A stretch of 64,000 nucleotides of DNA from Mycolicibacterium aubagnense (GCF_010730955.1 NZ_AP022577.1:1178001-1242000); one strand, 5' to 3'; counted from the first letter of the stretch, positions 36,354-44,462 are shown. A program made the numbers and translations. Notes: generated by a model not told the origin, from the sequence alone.

Positions 36354-36893
36354 TCAGCCGACCTCGGCGGCCAGCTTGGCGATCACGCCACGCACTCCGT
36401 CGACCACCTCGGCAGCCTCGCGCGGATGCTTGCCGTCGAACGCCGACGCCGGCAGGGACAGCTTGACGTCCACGACATCCGCACCGGCGATGCCGAATGA
36501 CTTACGGCTCTCGTCGTGCGCCCACACACCGCCGTACTGCCCCAGCGCGGTGCCGATGACCGCCAGCGGCTTGCCGACGACGGCGCCGGCACCGTAGGGG
36601 CGGGACAGCCAGTCGATCGCGTTCTTCAGGACAGCCGGGATGGTGCCGTTGTACTCGGGGGTGACAGCCAGGATGGCATCCGCGTCGCCGGCGATCTGAC
36701 GCAGCGCCACGACCGCTTCGGATACCGACTCGTTGTCCAGGTCTTCGTTGTAGAAGGGCAGCTCGCCCAGTCCGTCCGCCACCCGTACCGTCACGCCTTC
36801 GGGCGCCGATTCGACCGCCACCTCGGCGAGCTGCCGGTTCAGCGAGGCCGCACGCAGGCTGCCGACCAGGACCAGGACCTTGGTATCTGCCAT
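36354..36893 (-). CDS. NADPH-dependent FMN reductase
   Basis: 179 residues, flavodoxin-like FMN_red family: VLVGSLRAASLNRQLAEVA for the phosphate loop, ILAVTPEYNGTIPAVLKNAIDWLSR (the TPEYNG-like signature) and GQYGGVWAHD. Supplies reduced flavin or reduces quinones or azo dyes. Corresponds to Rv3054c by position. Divergent from a TetR gene with a palindrome between, so it is probably TetR-regulated. Confidence 0.92.
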   Translation of the reverse strand: MADTKVLVLVGSLRAASLNRQLAEVAVESAPEGVTVRVADGLGELPFYNEDLDNESVSEAVVALRQIAGDADAILAVTPEYNGTIPAVLKNAIDWLSRPYGAGAVVGKPLAVIGTALGQYGGVWAHDESRKSFGIAGADVVDVKLSLPASAFDGKHPREAAEVVDGVRGVIAKLAAEVG

Positions 36894-36954
36894 TTTTCTT
36901 TCCCCTTAGCTTGTGTGTGTGGCCGGCTCCGTCGAACCGATCCTCGCATGAGTC

Positions 36955-36974
36955 AACCGGACTGTGGTCCGATT
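36955..36974. promoter_or_regulatory. TetR operator candidate between FMN reductase and TetR genes
   Basis: AACCGGACTGTGGTCCGATT: CGGAC/GTCCG arms around TGTG, with AA/TT at the outer ends. It lies 26 bases before the TetR start and 61 bases before the FMN reductase start. Confidence 0.55.
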
Positions 36975-37000
36975 AATTCCGGCTGAGCTAAAGTTCGATC

Positions 37001-37633
37001 ATGAGCGACGGGTTGGCGCAGCTGCAGCCGACGAAACTGCCCATGCCAGGCCTGCCCATGACCCCCGCGGCGCCGGTCGAGCGCGGTGATGCAGCGCGCA
37101 ACCGGCTTCTGCTGCTCGACGCGGCCCGGCGCCTCATCGCCGAGCACGGCGCCGACGCCGTCACCATGGACGACATCGCGGTCGAGGCCGGTGTCGGCAA
37201 GGGCACCTTGTTCCGCCGGTTCGGCAGCCGCTCCGGCCTGATGCTCGTGCTCCTCGACGAGGACGAGCAGGTCGAGCAGAAAGCCATGATGTTCGGCCCG
37301 CCTCCCCTGGGTCCCGGCGCACCGCCGCTGGAGCGACTACTCGCCTATGGCCGCGACCGACTCCAGTTCGTCTGGCAGCACCGCGCCCTGCTGTCCGACG
37401 CGGGCCGCGATCCGCAGAGCCGCTTCGGGGCCGCTGCCGCCGTCCACCGCACCCACATCCGGATGCTGCTGCACTCGGCGGGCACCACAGGGAACCTGGA
37501 CGCCCAGACCGATGCCCTGCTGGCCCTTCTCGAAGCCGACTACGTCAGCCACCAGCACGACGATCTCGGCCGCAGCCTGCAGGCGCAGGGCGACGCATGG
37601 GAAAGCGTGGCGCACAAGCTTTGTGGACGCTGA
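37001..37633 (+). CDS. TetR-family regulator
   Basis: 210 residues. After a Pro-rich N-terminus, the HTH reads LLLDAARRLIAEHGADAVTMDDIAVEAG then KGTLFRRFGSRSGLM. The ligand domain is of the small helical type (TetR_C_33-like pattern by eye). Corresponds to Rv3055. Its stop is followed one base later by the dinP start, so the two are co-translated; it may also repress the divergent FMN reductase gene. Confidence 0.9.
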   Translation: MSDGLAQLQPTKLPMPGLPMTPAAPVERGDAARNRLLLLDAARRLIAEHGADAVTMDDIAVEAGVGKGTLFRRFGSRSGLMLVLLDEDEQVEQKAMMFGPPPLGPGAPPLERLLAYGRDRLQFVWQHRALLSDAGRDPQSRFGAAAAVHRTHIRMLLHSAGTTGNLDAQTDALLALLEADYVSHQHDDLGRSLQAQGDAWESVAHKLCGR

Positions 37634-37634
37634 C

Positions 37635-38669
37635 GTGACGTGGGTACTGCACGTCGACCTGGACCAGTTCCTGGCTTCCGTCGAACTGCGCCGTCACCCA
37701 GAGCTGGTCGGGCAGCCGGTCATCGTCGGCGGGAGCGGCGATCCCACCGAACCCCGCAAAGTGGTCACCTGCGCCTCCTACGAGGCACGGGAATTCGGCG
37801 TCCACGCCGGGATGCCGCTGCGCACCGCCGCCCGTAAATGCCCCGAGGCCGTCTTCCTCCCTTCCGATGCGGCCGCCTACGATGAAGCCTCCGACCAAGT
37901 GATGGGCCTGCTCCGCGACCTCGGACATCCGGTCGAGGTGTGGGGCTGGGACGAGGCGTACGTCGGTGCGACCGTGGATGATCCGTTCGAGCTGGCCGAG
38001 AAGATTCGGGCCGTGATCGCCGCCGGGACCGGTCTGTCGTGCAGCGTCGGCATCAGTGACAACAAGCAGCGCGCCAAGGTCGCCACCGGATTCGGCAAGC
38101 CGGCCGGGGTTTTCGCGCTCACCGCCGAGAACTGGATGACGGTCATGGGCGACCGGCCGGTCGACGCGCTCTGGGGCGTGGGCCCCAAGACCGCCAAAAA
38201 GCTTGCCGAGCTGGATATCACGACTGTCGCGAAGCTGGCCCGCACCGATGCCGAGCTGCTCACCTCGACCTTCGGCCCGACCACCGGATTGTGGATTCTG
38301 TTGCTGGCCAAGGGCGGCGGCGACAGCAACGTGACGGCCGAACCGTGGGTGCCGCGGTCGCGCAGTCATGTGGTGACGTTCCCGGAAGACCTCACCGACA
38401 CCGCCGACATGGAAGGCGCGGTGATCGAGCTGGCGCGCCGGACTCTGGATGAGATCGTCGAGCAGGGCCGTGTCGTCACCAGAGTCGCCGTGACGCTGCG
38501 CACCAAAACGTTCTTCACCCGCACCAAGATTCGCAAGCTGCCGGTGGCCGGTACTGACCTGGAGTCCATCACCAGGACCGCAATCGATCTGCTGCACGAC
38601 TTCGAACTGGACCGGCCGGTGCGTCTGCTCGGGGTCCGGCTGGAATTGGAGATGCCCGACAGGTGCTGA
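37635..38669 (+). CDS. dinP: Y-family DNA polymerase IV, DinP/DinB2
   Basis: 344 residues from GTG 37635 (GTG 37623 overlapping the TetR stop is possible). Translesion polymerase. VLHVDLDQFLASVE carries the first metal Asp; Leu13 sits where other DinB enzymes have an aromatic steric gate, and by published work on M. smegmatis DinB2 this lets the enzyme take ribonucleotides. The second acidic pair is in VWGWDEAYVG. DKQRAKVATGFGKP and the little-finger domain follow. The C-terminus shows no beta-clamp motif I can name. Rv3056 in M. tuberculosis. Its end overlaps the AAA ATPase start by 7 bases. Confidence 0.93.
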   Translation: MTWVLHVDLDQFLASVELRRHPELVGQPVIVGGSGDPTEPRKVVTCASYEAREFGVHAGMPLRTAARKCPEAVFLPSDAAAYDEASDQVMGLLRDLGHPVEVWGWDEAYVGATVDDPFELAEKIRAVIAAGTGLSCSVGISDNKQRAKVATGFGKPAGVFALTAENWMTVMGDRPVDALWGVGPKTAKKLAELDITTVAKLARTDAELLTSTFGPTTGLWILLLAKGGGDSNVTAEPWVPRSRSHVVTFPEDLTDTADMEGAVIELARRTLDEIVEQGRVVTRVAVTLRTKTFFTRTKIRKLPVAGTDLESITRTAIDLLHDFELDRPVRLLGVRLELEMPDRC

Positions 38670-39823
38670 CCACCATCGCCATCCGGGGCTACCGGTCGCT
38701 GCGCGAGATCGTCCTGCCCCTATCGGAACTGACCGTGGTGACCGGAGCCAACGGCACCGGCAAGTCCTCGGTGTACCGGGCGCTGGGCCTGCTCGCCGAC
38801 TGCGGGCGCGGGGAGGTCATCGGGTCTCTGGCCCGCGAAGGCGGATTGCAGTCCGTGCTGTGGGCCGGCCCGGAGAACACCAGCGGCGCCCGCCGGACCG
38901 GTACCACGGAGGGCACCACCCGGACCCGGCCGGTGTCACTCGAACTCGGCTTTGCGGCAACTGATTTCGGCTACTTCATCGACCTCGGCCTGCCGCAGGA
39001 CCCGGGCCACAACTCGATGTTCGGCCAGGACCCCGAGATCAAGCGGGAGACGGTGTTCGCCGGGCCGTCTCCCCGGCCCAGCAGCACCCTGGTGCGTCGC
39101 ACCCGGACCTACGCCGAAGTGGCCTCCGACTCGGGCCGCGGCTTCGACGAACTGACCCGAGCCCTGCCCAGCTACCGCAGCGTGCTGGCCGAGTACGCCA
39201 ATCCCGAGGCGCTGCCCGAGCTCGCCGCGGTCCGGGATCGGTTGCGTGACTGGCGCTTCTACGACGGCTTCCGGGCCGACCGGGAGGCGCCGGCCCGCCG
39301 CCGCCAGGTGGGTACCCGGACCCCGGTGCTCAGCGACGATGGCAGCGATCTGGCCGCCGCCGTACAGACGATCCTCGAAGCCGGGTTCGACGATCTCGCG
39401 CGTGCGGTCGCAGATGCGTTCGACGGCGCCGAGATATCGGTGAGCTCCGACGGCGGGTTGTTCGAATTGCAGCTGCACCAACGCGGCATGCTCCGGCCGC
39501 TGCGGTCGGCCGAATTGTCCGACGGCACACTGCGATTCCTCCTCTGGGGTGCGGCCCTGCTGTCCCCGGAGCCGCCTGCGCTGATGGTGCTCAACGAGCC
39601 GGAGACGTCGCTGCATCCCGACCTGGTGGGCCCACTCGCGGACATGATCGCCGCCGCCGCGCGCAAGACGCAGCTTGTCGTGGTCACGCACTCGGCCCGG
39701 CTGCGCGAGCGGCTGGCCGCATGCGACGCGAGCGAAGTCGAGCTGGTCAAGCAATGGGGCGAAACCGAGATCGACGGCCAGACCATGATCAGCGCGCCGC
39801 CGTGGGACTGGGGAAAGCGCTGA
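38663..39823 (+). CDS. AAA/SMC-type ATPase (RecF/OLD-like)
   Basis: 386 residues from GTG 38663, inside the dinP end. Begins LTTIAIRGYRSLREI, the typical start of RecF-like ATPases. Walker A is GANGTGKSS, the ABC-like signature LSDGTLRFL, Walker B LMVLNEPETSLHPDL and the switch His in VVTHSARL. The ATPase halves enclose a shorter middle (about 100-230) than in RecF or SMC. Similar stand-alone ATPases appear in DNA repair and defence. Its coupling to a translesion polymerase suggests a DNA-damage function; this is inference. Confidence 0.85.
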   Translation: MLTTIAIRGYRSLREIVLPLSELTVVTGANGTGKSSVYRALGLLADCGRGEVIGSLAREGGLQSVLWAGPENTSGARRTGTTEGTTRTRPVSLELGFAATDFGYFIDLGLPQDPGHNSMFGQDPEIKRETVFAGPSPRPSSTLVRRTRTYAEVASDSGRGFDELTRALPSYRSVLAEYANPEALPELAAVRDRLRDWRFYDGFRADREAPARRRQVGTRTPVLSDDGSDLAAAVQTILEAGFDDLARAVADAFDGAEISVSSDGGLFELQLHQRGMLRPLRSAELSDGTLRFLLWGAALLSPEPPALMVLNEPETSLHPDLVGPLADMIAAAARKTQLVVVTHSARLRERLAACDASEVELVKQWGETEIDGQTMISAPPWDWGKR

Positions 39824-39841
39824 AGTTCAGAAGCTGTGGAC

Positions 39842-40699
39842 TCAGCGCGGCTTCGGCCGCAGCGCCCGCGTGAACAGCACGTTCACCTGACGCATGGACA
39901 CACTGTAGGGCCACCACGCGAGCCGCTTGAACAGGTACAGCGCCCGGATGTCCGGCGACGTGTAGATCATGAACTTGTTCTTGGCCACTCCCGCGAGGAG
40001 TTTGTCCGCGGCCTGCTCCGGCGACACCGCGTGTCCGGCGAACCTGGCCACCCAGCGCTGCACCTGTGGATGGTCGCGGTCTACGCCGGCGATCTGAACC
40101 GTTTGCACCAGAGGTGTTTTCACCGCGCCGGGCACCACGACCGACACCCCGATGCGGTGCCGGGCCAGATCGAAGCGCAGTACCTCGCTGACGCCGCGCA
40201 GGCCGTACTTGCTGGCGCTGTAGGCAGCGTGCCACGGCAGCGCGACGATGCCCGCGGCCGACGACACATTGGCCAAGCGTCCGCCGCGGCCCGCGGCCAC
40301 CATGGGCGGGACCATGGTCTCGATGACGTGGATGGGACCCATCAGGTTGACATCGACCATCGAGCGCCAGTGCTGATGGGTCAGGGTGCTGACAGTGCCC
40401 CAGGCCGAGATTCCGGCGATGTTGAGCACGACATCCATGGCCTCGTGCCCGTTGTGGATGTCGGCGGCGAAGGCCGCGACCGCGTCGTAGTCGGAGATGT
40501 CCAGCGCGCGGTATGCGGCCACTTCACCGCCGAGCGCGCGAACGTCGGCGACGGCCTGTTCCAGCCCCGTGGCATCACGGTCGGTGAGATACAGGACTGC
40601 CCCCTGCTGGGCCAGCTTGAGCGCGGTCGCCCGGCCGATGCCGCTGGCCGCCCCCGTCACGAAACACCGCTTGCCCGCGTAGCCGCTCCATCGCGTCAT
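39842..40699 (-). CDS. Short-chain dehydrogenase/reductase
   Basis: 285 residues from ATG 40699. NAD(P) motif TGAASGIGRA near the start, NNAG-equivalent NIAGISAWG, catalytic Ser in NVSSAAGIVALP, and YSASK for the Tyr-Lys pair. The C-terminus has a hydrophobic, basic stretch (YLFKRLAWWPYSVSMRQV) seen in mycobacterial SDRs that associate with membranes. Corresponds to Rv3057c. Substrate unknown. It ends 18 bases from the convergent AAA ATPase gene. Confidence 0.9.
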   Translation of the reverse strand: MTRWSGYAGKRCFVTGAASGIGRATALKLAQQGAVLYLTDRDATGLEQAVADVRALGGEVAAYRALDISDYDAVAAFAADIHNGHEAMDVVLNIAGISAWGTVSTLTHQHWRSMVDVNLMGPIHVIETMVPPMVAAGRGGRLANVSSAAGIVALPWHAAYSASKYGLRGVSEVLRFDLARHRIGVSVVVPGAVKTPLVQTVQIAGVDRDHPQVQRWVARFAGHAVSPEQAADKLLAGVAKNKFMIYTSPDIRALYLFKRLAWWPYSVSMRQVNVLFTRALRPKPR

Positions 40700-40726
40700 G
40701 GCCCGAACCCTACACACGCCCCGTCC

Positions 40727-41359
40727 TTATCCGGGGAGTTGGCCGCCACCCCATAACGCGCTGAGCCACAGCCGCTCCACGATGTCGACGGCGCGCTGCG
40801 GGTCTCCGCCGCGCCCGATGAAAGCGCTGTCGCGCGACAACGTATAGGCCGTCGTCGACACCAAGGTGCGAACCAGAGCCGGCAGATCGTCTGAGATCGG
40901 GCGCCTGCCGCTGTCTTGCTGAACAAGGCCGACGATCTTGTCGATGACGCCGTCCTCGAAGTCGGCCATCAAATCGCGGATTTCGGCGTCCGTGTTCTGA
41001 GCTGCGGTGCATGCCGCCATGATCGGGTCGTTGATGGCGTAGACCGCGGCCGCGCTGCCGACCATCCGTTTGGCGAAGGATGCCGGCGACTCGTCGGGCT
41101 CGCGCGGCGCGAAGTTGTGGGTGAGTTCGTCGAGTTCCTCCATTGCCTCGGACACGATCCGGGCCAGCACGGAGTACTTGGAGTCGAAGTAGAAGTAGAA
41201 ACCTGACCGCGCCACTCCGGCCCGGGCGCTGATGGTGCTGACGGACAGGTCGGCGAAGGGTCGTTCCTCCAGCAGTTCCCGGACCGCCGTGATGATGGCG
41301 TCGCGTTGTTTGTCGCCGCGACTGCGGCCCTTGTCGGCCGTCTCGACTTCAGCGCTCAT
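40727..41359 (-). CDS. TetR-family regulator (cyp136 neighbour)
   Basis: 210 residues from ATG 41359; the longer frame to 41593 runs through the operator and the cyp136 start. HTH: IITAVRELLEERPFADLSVSTISARAG then RSGFYFYFDSKYSVL. The C-terminal TetR_C domain resembles EthR-like regulators (VRTLVSTTAYTLSRDSAFIG). Corresponds to Rv3058c. Divergent from cyp136, with an 18-base palindrome between. The SDR gene follows in the same direction 27 bases on. Confidence 0.9.
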   Translation of the reverse strand: MSAEVETADKGRSRGDKQRDAIITAVRELLEERPFADLSVSTISARAGVARSGFYFYFDSKYSVLARIVSEAMEELDELTHNFAPREPDESPASFAKRMVGSAAAVYAINDPIMAACTAAQNTDAEIRDLMADFEDGVIDKIVGLVQQDSGRRPISDDLPALVRTLVSTTAYTLSRDSAFIGRGGDPQRAVDIVERLWLSALWGGGQLPG

Positions 41360-41396
41360 GGCGCTCACGATGTCATCGTCGACACGCCAAATCAAA

Positions 41397-41414
41397 ACTT
41401 GACACGCGTCAAGT
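41397..41414. promoter_or_regulatory. TetR operator candidate, TetR/cyp136 divergent region
   Basis: ACTTGACACGCGTCAAGT: 7-base arms ACTTGAC/GTCAAGT around ACGC. It is 37 bases from the TetR start and 62 from the cyp136 start. Includes TTGAC, which may be a -35 element. Confidence 0.65.
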
Positions 41415-41476
41415 GTGCCAGCCAAGATGACACCGGTGGTGACTTTCACCACAAACATCGCATTCAGGAGTGGTAC

Positions 41477-42958
41477 ATGGCGACCATCAGCACCCCCCGC
41501 TACCTGCTCGATCAGGCCTGGCGCCGGCTCAAGCCGACGCCGGTCACCGTGCCCGGAATGGGGATCGTCGAACAGCGACTTCGGGCCAAGCAATGGAATG
41601 AATTCGTGTTCGCCGAGCCGCCGGCAGGCAGCGGCCTCAAGGCGATCATGGGCGACTCGGGTCTACCGGTCATCGGCCACCTGATCGAGACCTTCCGGGG
41701 CGGCCCTGACTACATCCTGGAGCAGTACCGCAAACACGGTCCGCTGTATTTCGCCGATTCACCCGCGCTGTCGGCCGTGATGGCGGTCGGACCGGACGCC
41801 ACCCAGGCCGTCTTCTCCAACCGCAACAAGGACTTTTCTCAGCGGGCATGGGATCCGGTCATCGGCCCGTTCTTCGAAGGTGGGTTGATGCTGCTCGATT
41901 TCGACGAGCACATGTTCCACCGCCGCATCATGCAAGAGGCGTTCACTCGCACCAAGCTGTCCGGCTACGTCTCGCACATCGACTCGGTGGCCACCTCGGT
42001 GCTGGCCAAGGACTGGGTTGCCAACGACTCCCGGTTCCTGTTCCACCCCTCGGTCAAGGAGCTGACCCTGGACATCGCCGCGGAGGTCTTCATGGGCATC
42101 CCGGCAGGAACCGACCACAAGCTGGTCACCACCATCAACCAGGCCTTCACCACCACCACCCGGGCCGGCAATGCCATCGTCCGGACCTCGGTACCGCCGC
42201 TGACCTGGTGGCGCGGCATTCAGGCCCGCAAGACGCTGGTCGACTACTTCTCCCGTTCGATCGCAGAGAAGCGCCGCAGCGAGAGCACCGACATGTTCAG
42301 CGTGCTGTGTCACGCCCAGGACGAGGACGGCGGGAGCTTCACCGACGACCAGATCGTCAGCCACATGATCTTCCTCATGATGGCCGCTCACGACACCTCG
42401 ACGTCGACCATGACCACCATGGCCTATCACCTGGCCGCCAACCCCGAGTGGCAGGACAAGCTGCGGGCGGATTCGGCCCGCATCGGCGATGGGCCGCTGG
42501 ACATCGAAGCGCTGGAGAAGCTCGAGACCTACGACCTGGTGATCAACGAAGCGCTGCGGATGATGACGCCGCTGCCGTTCAACTTCCGGCGCGCCGTGCG
42601 GGACACCGACCTGTTGGGCTACTTCATTCCGGCCGGCACAGACGTGGTCACCTGGCCGTCGGTCAACCACCGACTCCCCGAGTTGTGGACAGACCCGGAA
42701 AAGTTCGACCCGGACCGTTTCGCCGAGCCACGCAACGAACACAAGAGACACCGGTACGCGTTCGCACCGTTCGGCGGCGGTGCGCACAAGTGCATCGGCA
42801 TGGTGTTCGGTCAGCTCGAGATCAAGACCGTGATGCACCGGCTGCTGCGCCGCTACCGGCTGGAGTTGCCGCACCCCGGTTACCAGCCCTGGTACGACTA
42901 CGGCGGCATGCCGGTACCCGTGGACGGCATGCCGATCGTCTTGCGACCACTCACCTAG
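41477..42958 (+). CDS. cyp136: Cytochrome P450, CYP136 type
   Basis: 493 residues from ATG 41477; AGGAG lies at 41466-41470. I-helix oxygen-binding motif MAAHDTSTSTM, K-helix ExxR in NEALRMM, and heme-Cys loop FAPFGGGAHKCIG. Longer than most bacterial P450s. The order TetR-cyp136 agrees with Rv3058c-Rv3059. The redox partners are not encoded nearby; the substrate is probably a sterol, lipid or terpene, by analogy only. Confidence 0.92.
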   Translation: MATISTPRYLLDQAWRRLKPTPVTVPGMGIVEQRLRAKQWNEFVFAEPPAGSGLKAIMGDSGLPVIGHLIETFRGGPDYILEQYRKHGPLYFADSPALSAVMAVGPDATQAVFSNRNKDFSQRAWDPVIGPFFEGGLMLLDFDEHMFHRRIMQEAFTRTKLSGYVSHIDSVATSVLAKDWVANDSRFLFHPSVKELTLDIAAEVFMGIPAGTDHKLVTTINQAFTTTTRAGNAIVRTSVPPLTWWRGIQARKTLVDYFSRSIAEKRRSESTDMFSVLCHAQDEDGGSFTDDQIVSHMIFLMMAAHDTSTSTMTTMAYHLAANPEWQDKLRADSARIGDGPLDIEALEKLETYDLVINEALRMMTPLPFNFRRAVRDTDLLGYFIPAGTDVVTWPSVNHRLPELWTDPEKFDPDRFAEPRNEHKRHRYAFAPFGGGAHKCIGMVFGQLEIKTVMHRLLRRYRLELPHPGYQPWYDYGGMPVPVDGMPIVLRPLT

Positions 42959-42967
42959 GACGCCGAG

Positions 42968-43016
42968 AGGCCAGTTGCCGCACGATTTGTTCGTAAACCT
43001 GTGCGGCAGCCGGCCT
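42968..43016. terminator. Bidirectional hairpin terminator
   Basis: AGGCC and TGCCGCAC pair with GTGCGGCA and GGCCT around a 17-base loop. It sits between convergent cyp136 (ending 42958) and the LeuA-domain gene (ending 43025). Confidence 0.65.
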
Positions 43017-43024
43017 TTCAGCGC

Positions 43025-43507
43025 TCACGCGTGCAGCCGGTTGGCGCAGGCGATCATCGCCCGCAGCGCTGACTGGACCGGGTCTCGCGCCCAGCCCATG
43101 GCCCACTCCGAGCAGACGCCGTCGGTGCCGTGGATGAACGTCGCGATTCCGCCGCCGACGGCCGGCAGTTGATGGAACTTGATCATCTCGACGGCCATGC
43201 CACGCTCGTGCAGCATGGCGGTGAGGGCGGCGACGGGGCCTGTCGCCGCTGCGGTGGAGGTTGCGATGCGGTCGCCGACGGCGATGCTGGCCCGGTACCG
43301 CCGGACGGCAGTGACGCCACGGCGGCTGCCGTCGTCGCCCGCGGTGCCCCAGCTGCCCAGACGGATGGGCCCACGTTGCTGCCCGTAGTGGTCGATGAAG
43401 GTGTCGTGGGACATCGTTTCTGCGTGTTCACGCAGGTCACGAGGCACGGGACGGTCAAACAGATCCGCGAAGCGCGAGGTGGTGGAGATGGCGGTGGAGG
43501 TGAACAT
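43025..43507 (-). CDS. Stand-alone LeuA allosteric (LeuA_dimer-type) domain protein
   Basis: 160 residues from ATG 43507. No catalytic TIM barrel is present. Residues about 70-158 align by eye with the C-terminal leucine-binding domain of 2-isopropylmalate synthase: TGPVAALTAMLHERGMAVEM, then FHQLPAVGGGIATFIHG and a Trp-Ala segment ending SALRAMIACANRL. The preceding part (TFIDHYGQQRGPIRLGSWG) resembles the LeuA linker region. It could be a leucine sensor or modulate the real LeuA by mixed assembly; neither is shown. The gene is preceded by a leader ORF with Leu and Val codons and strong alternative hairpins, so expression probably responds to branched-chain amino acids. Confidence 0.78.
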   Translation of the reverse strand: MFTSTAISTTSRFADLFDRPVPRDLREHAETMSHDTFIDHYGQQRGPIRLGSWGTAGDDGSRRGVTAVRRYRASIAVGDRIATSTAAATGPVAALTAMLHERGMAVEMIKFHQLPAVGGGIATFIHGTDGVCSEWAMGWARDPVQSALRAMIACANRLHA

Positions 43508-43534
43508 GCGTCAGTCTTTTCTGCTCGAAAGAGG

Positions 43535-43612
43535 TGACCGACAGGTAGTAGCGTCCGACCCACAGCGAGGGGTCGGTCAGGATCAGACCCCGCTGTGGGT
43601 ACTGGCTACTAC
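43535..43612 (-). promoter_or_regulatory. Leader attenuator with alternative hairpins
   Basis: Minus-strand leader RNA. State 1 is a long stem: 43605-43612 with 43545-43552 (8 bp), 43591-43599 with 43559-43567 (9 bp) and 43586-43590 with 43570-43574. State 2 is a short stem: 43570-43576 with 43555-43561 (7 bp). A further 8-bp pairing is 43572-43579 with 43535-43542. These cannot all form at once. The upstream arm of state 1 contains leader codons GTA-GTA-GCC, so a ribosome there decides the fold. No U-run is present. Confidence 0.7.
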
Positions 43613-43627
43613 GAGCATGTGAAGCAT
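43583..43627 (-). CDS. Branched-chain amino acid leader peptide
   Basis: 14 codons reading MLHMLVVASTHSGV, then TGA. Five of 14 residues are Leu or Val, and codons CTT, GTA and GTA are rare in this GC-rich genome. The ORF is preceded by TTGACC (43660-43665), 18 bases, and TAACCT (43636-43641), with ATG 8 bases later, which suggests a leaderless start. It ends in the loop of the attenuator hairpin, 75 bases before the LeuA-domain gene. Confidence 0.7.
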   Translation of the reverse strand: MLHMLVVASTHSGV

Positions 43628-43635
43628 GGTCGCCG

Positions 43636-43665
43636 AGGTTAGTCCGCGACCCCGTCTCGGGTCAA
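43636..43665 (-). promoter_or_regulatory. Promoter of the leader/LeuA-domain gene
   Basis: -35 TTGACC at 43660-43665 and -10 TAACCT at 43636-43641, spacing 18, read on the minus strand. The -35 overlaps the stop codon of the Fic gene. Confidence 0.6.
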
Positions 43666-44462
43666 GGCGATTTCACCGCGCGGTTCAGCAGCCACAGGAA
43701 CGGCCGGTGGCTGGGGTGTCCATCGCGGTGCAGCGGCATGCTGTCCCGGGCGGCCGCATACCAGGCGGCACGGGTGACGTCGGTGAAGTCCAGTTGCCGC
43801 CCGCACCGGCCGGCGACCGCGTGCAGCAGCAGCATCCCGGTGCGCCCGTTGCCTTCCCGGAATGGGTGAATCTGGTTGTACCGGGCGTACAGCCTGGACA
43901 GTTCCCACGCCAGCCTGGCGTTGTCGTACCCGGCTCCGATGTCTGCCAATACCGTTGCCGCAAGCTCGATTTCGCCTATTGCTGCGGCGACGTCCACCTG
44001 CCAGGTGAAGGCAGAGCCCCCGCGGCGAAGGTCGACGGTGCGCAGCTTTCCGGCCCACGGGTACACGTCACCGAAGAGCTCGCCGTGCAATGCGCGGACG
44101 TCCAGGCCCGCCTCCGTCGCCCCCTGTCGAACGTGCCACAACACCATGCGGCCCGCCGTCACCTCATATTCCGCTGCCGCCAGATCCGGTCCGTCCTGAA
44201 TCCCGAAGTTGTTGCGCAGTACCGATGTGCCGGGGATCAGGTACGGCACCCGGCGCCGGAGGAGCCGGCGTCGCGTCGGCGCCGACGGGTACCGCTCGCG
44301 ACACCGCGCGAGATAGTCGCCGAACTCCATTGCCCGGGAAGCCAAGGCACCCAACTCGACGATGTGGGCGCGTTGGGGCTCCCAGCCTTCGATGCGCTGC
44401 GCGGCGAGCGTCTGCTGCACCGCGTGGTCGGCCGCGATCGCGGCCGCGGTGGACTCTCTCAT
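43662..44462 (-). CDS. Fic-domain protein with N-terminal VbhA-like inhibitory helix
   Basis: 266 residues from ATG 44462, which forms TGATG with the nucleotidyltransferase stop. Residues about 11-58 resemble the VbhA antitoxin: LAAQRIEGWEP, where the inhibitory motif [S/T]xxxE[G/N] appears as AxxxEG, with Glu at 25. The Fic core begins IPGTSVLRNNFGI and has ALHGELFGDVYPWAGKLR and the active site HPFREGNGRTGM at 199-210. The catalytic His, the Asp/Glu and first Arg are present; the second Arg of HxFx[D/E]GNGRxxR is Met. Fic proteins transfer AMP or other phosphate groups to target proteins. The missing Arg could change nucleotide use. Fusion of toxin and antitoxin-like parts is inferred. Confidence 0.85.
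   Translation of the reverse strand: MRESTAAAIAADHAVQQTLAAQRIEGWEPQRAHIVELGALASRAMEFGDYLARCRERYPSAPTRRRLLRRRVPYLIPGTSVLRNNFGIQDGPDLAAAEYEVTAGRMVLWHVRQGATEAGLDVRALHGELFGDVYPWAGKLRTVDLRRGGSAFTWQVDVAAAIGEIELAATVLADIGAGYDNARLAWELSRLYARYNQIHPFREGNGRTGMLLLHAVAGRCGRQLDFTDVTRAAWYAAARDSMPLHRDGHPSHRPFLWLLNRAVKSP

Noticed and set aside
34885..36597. 570-codon plus-strand open frame opposite the PucR gene.
   Set aside because: The PucR frame has domains and an HTH; the opposite frame is Arg/Gln/Val-rich and without motifs.
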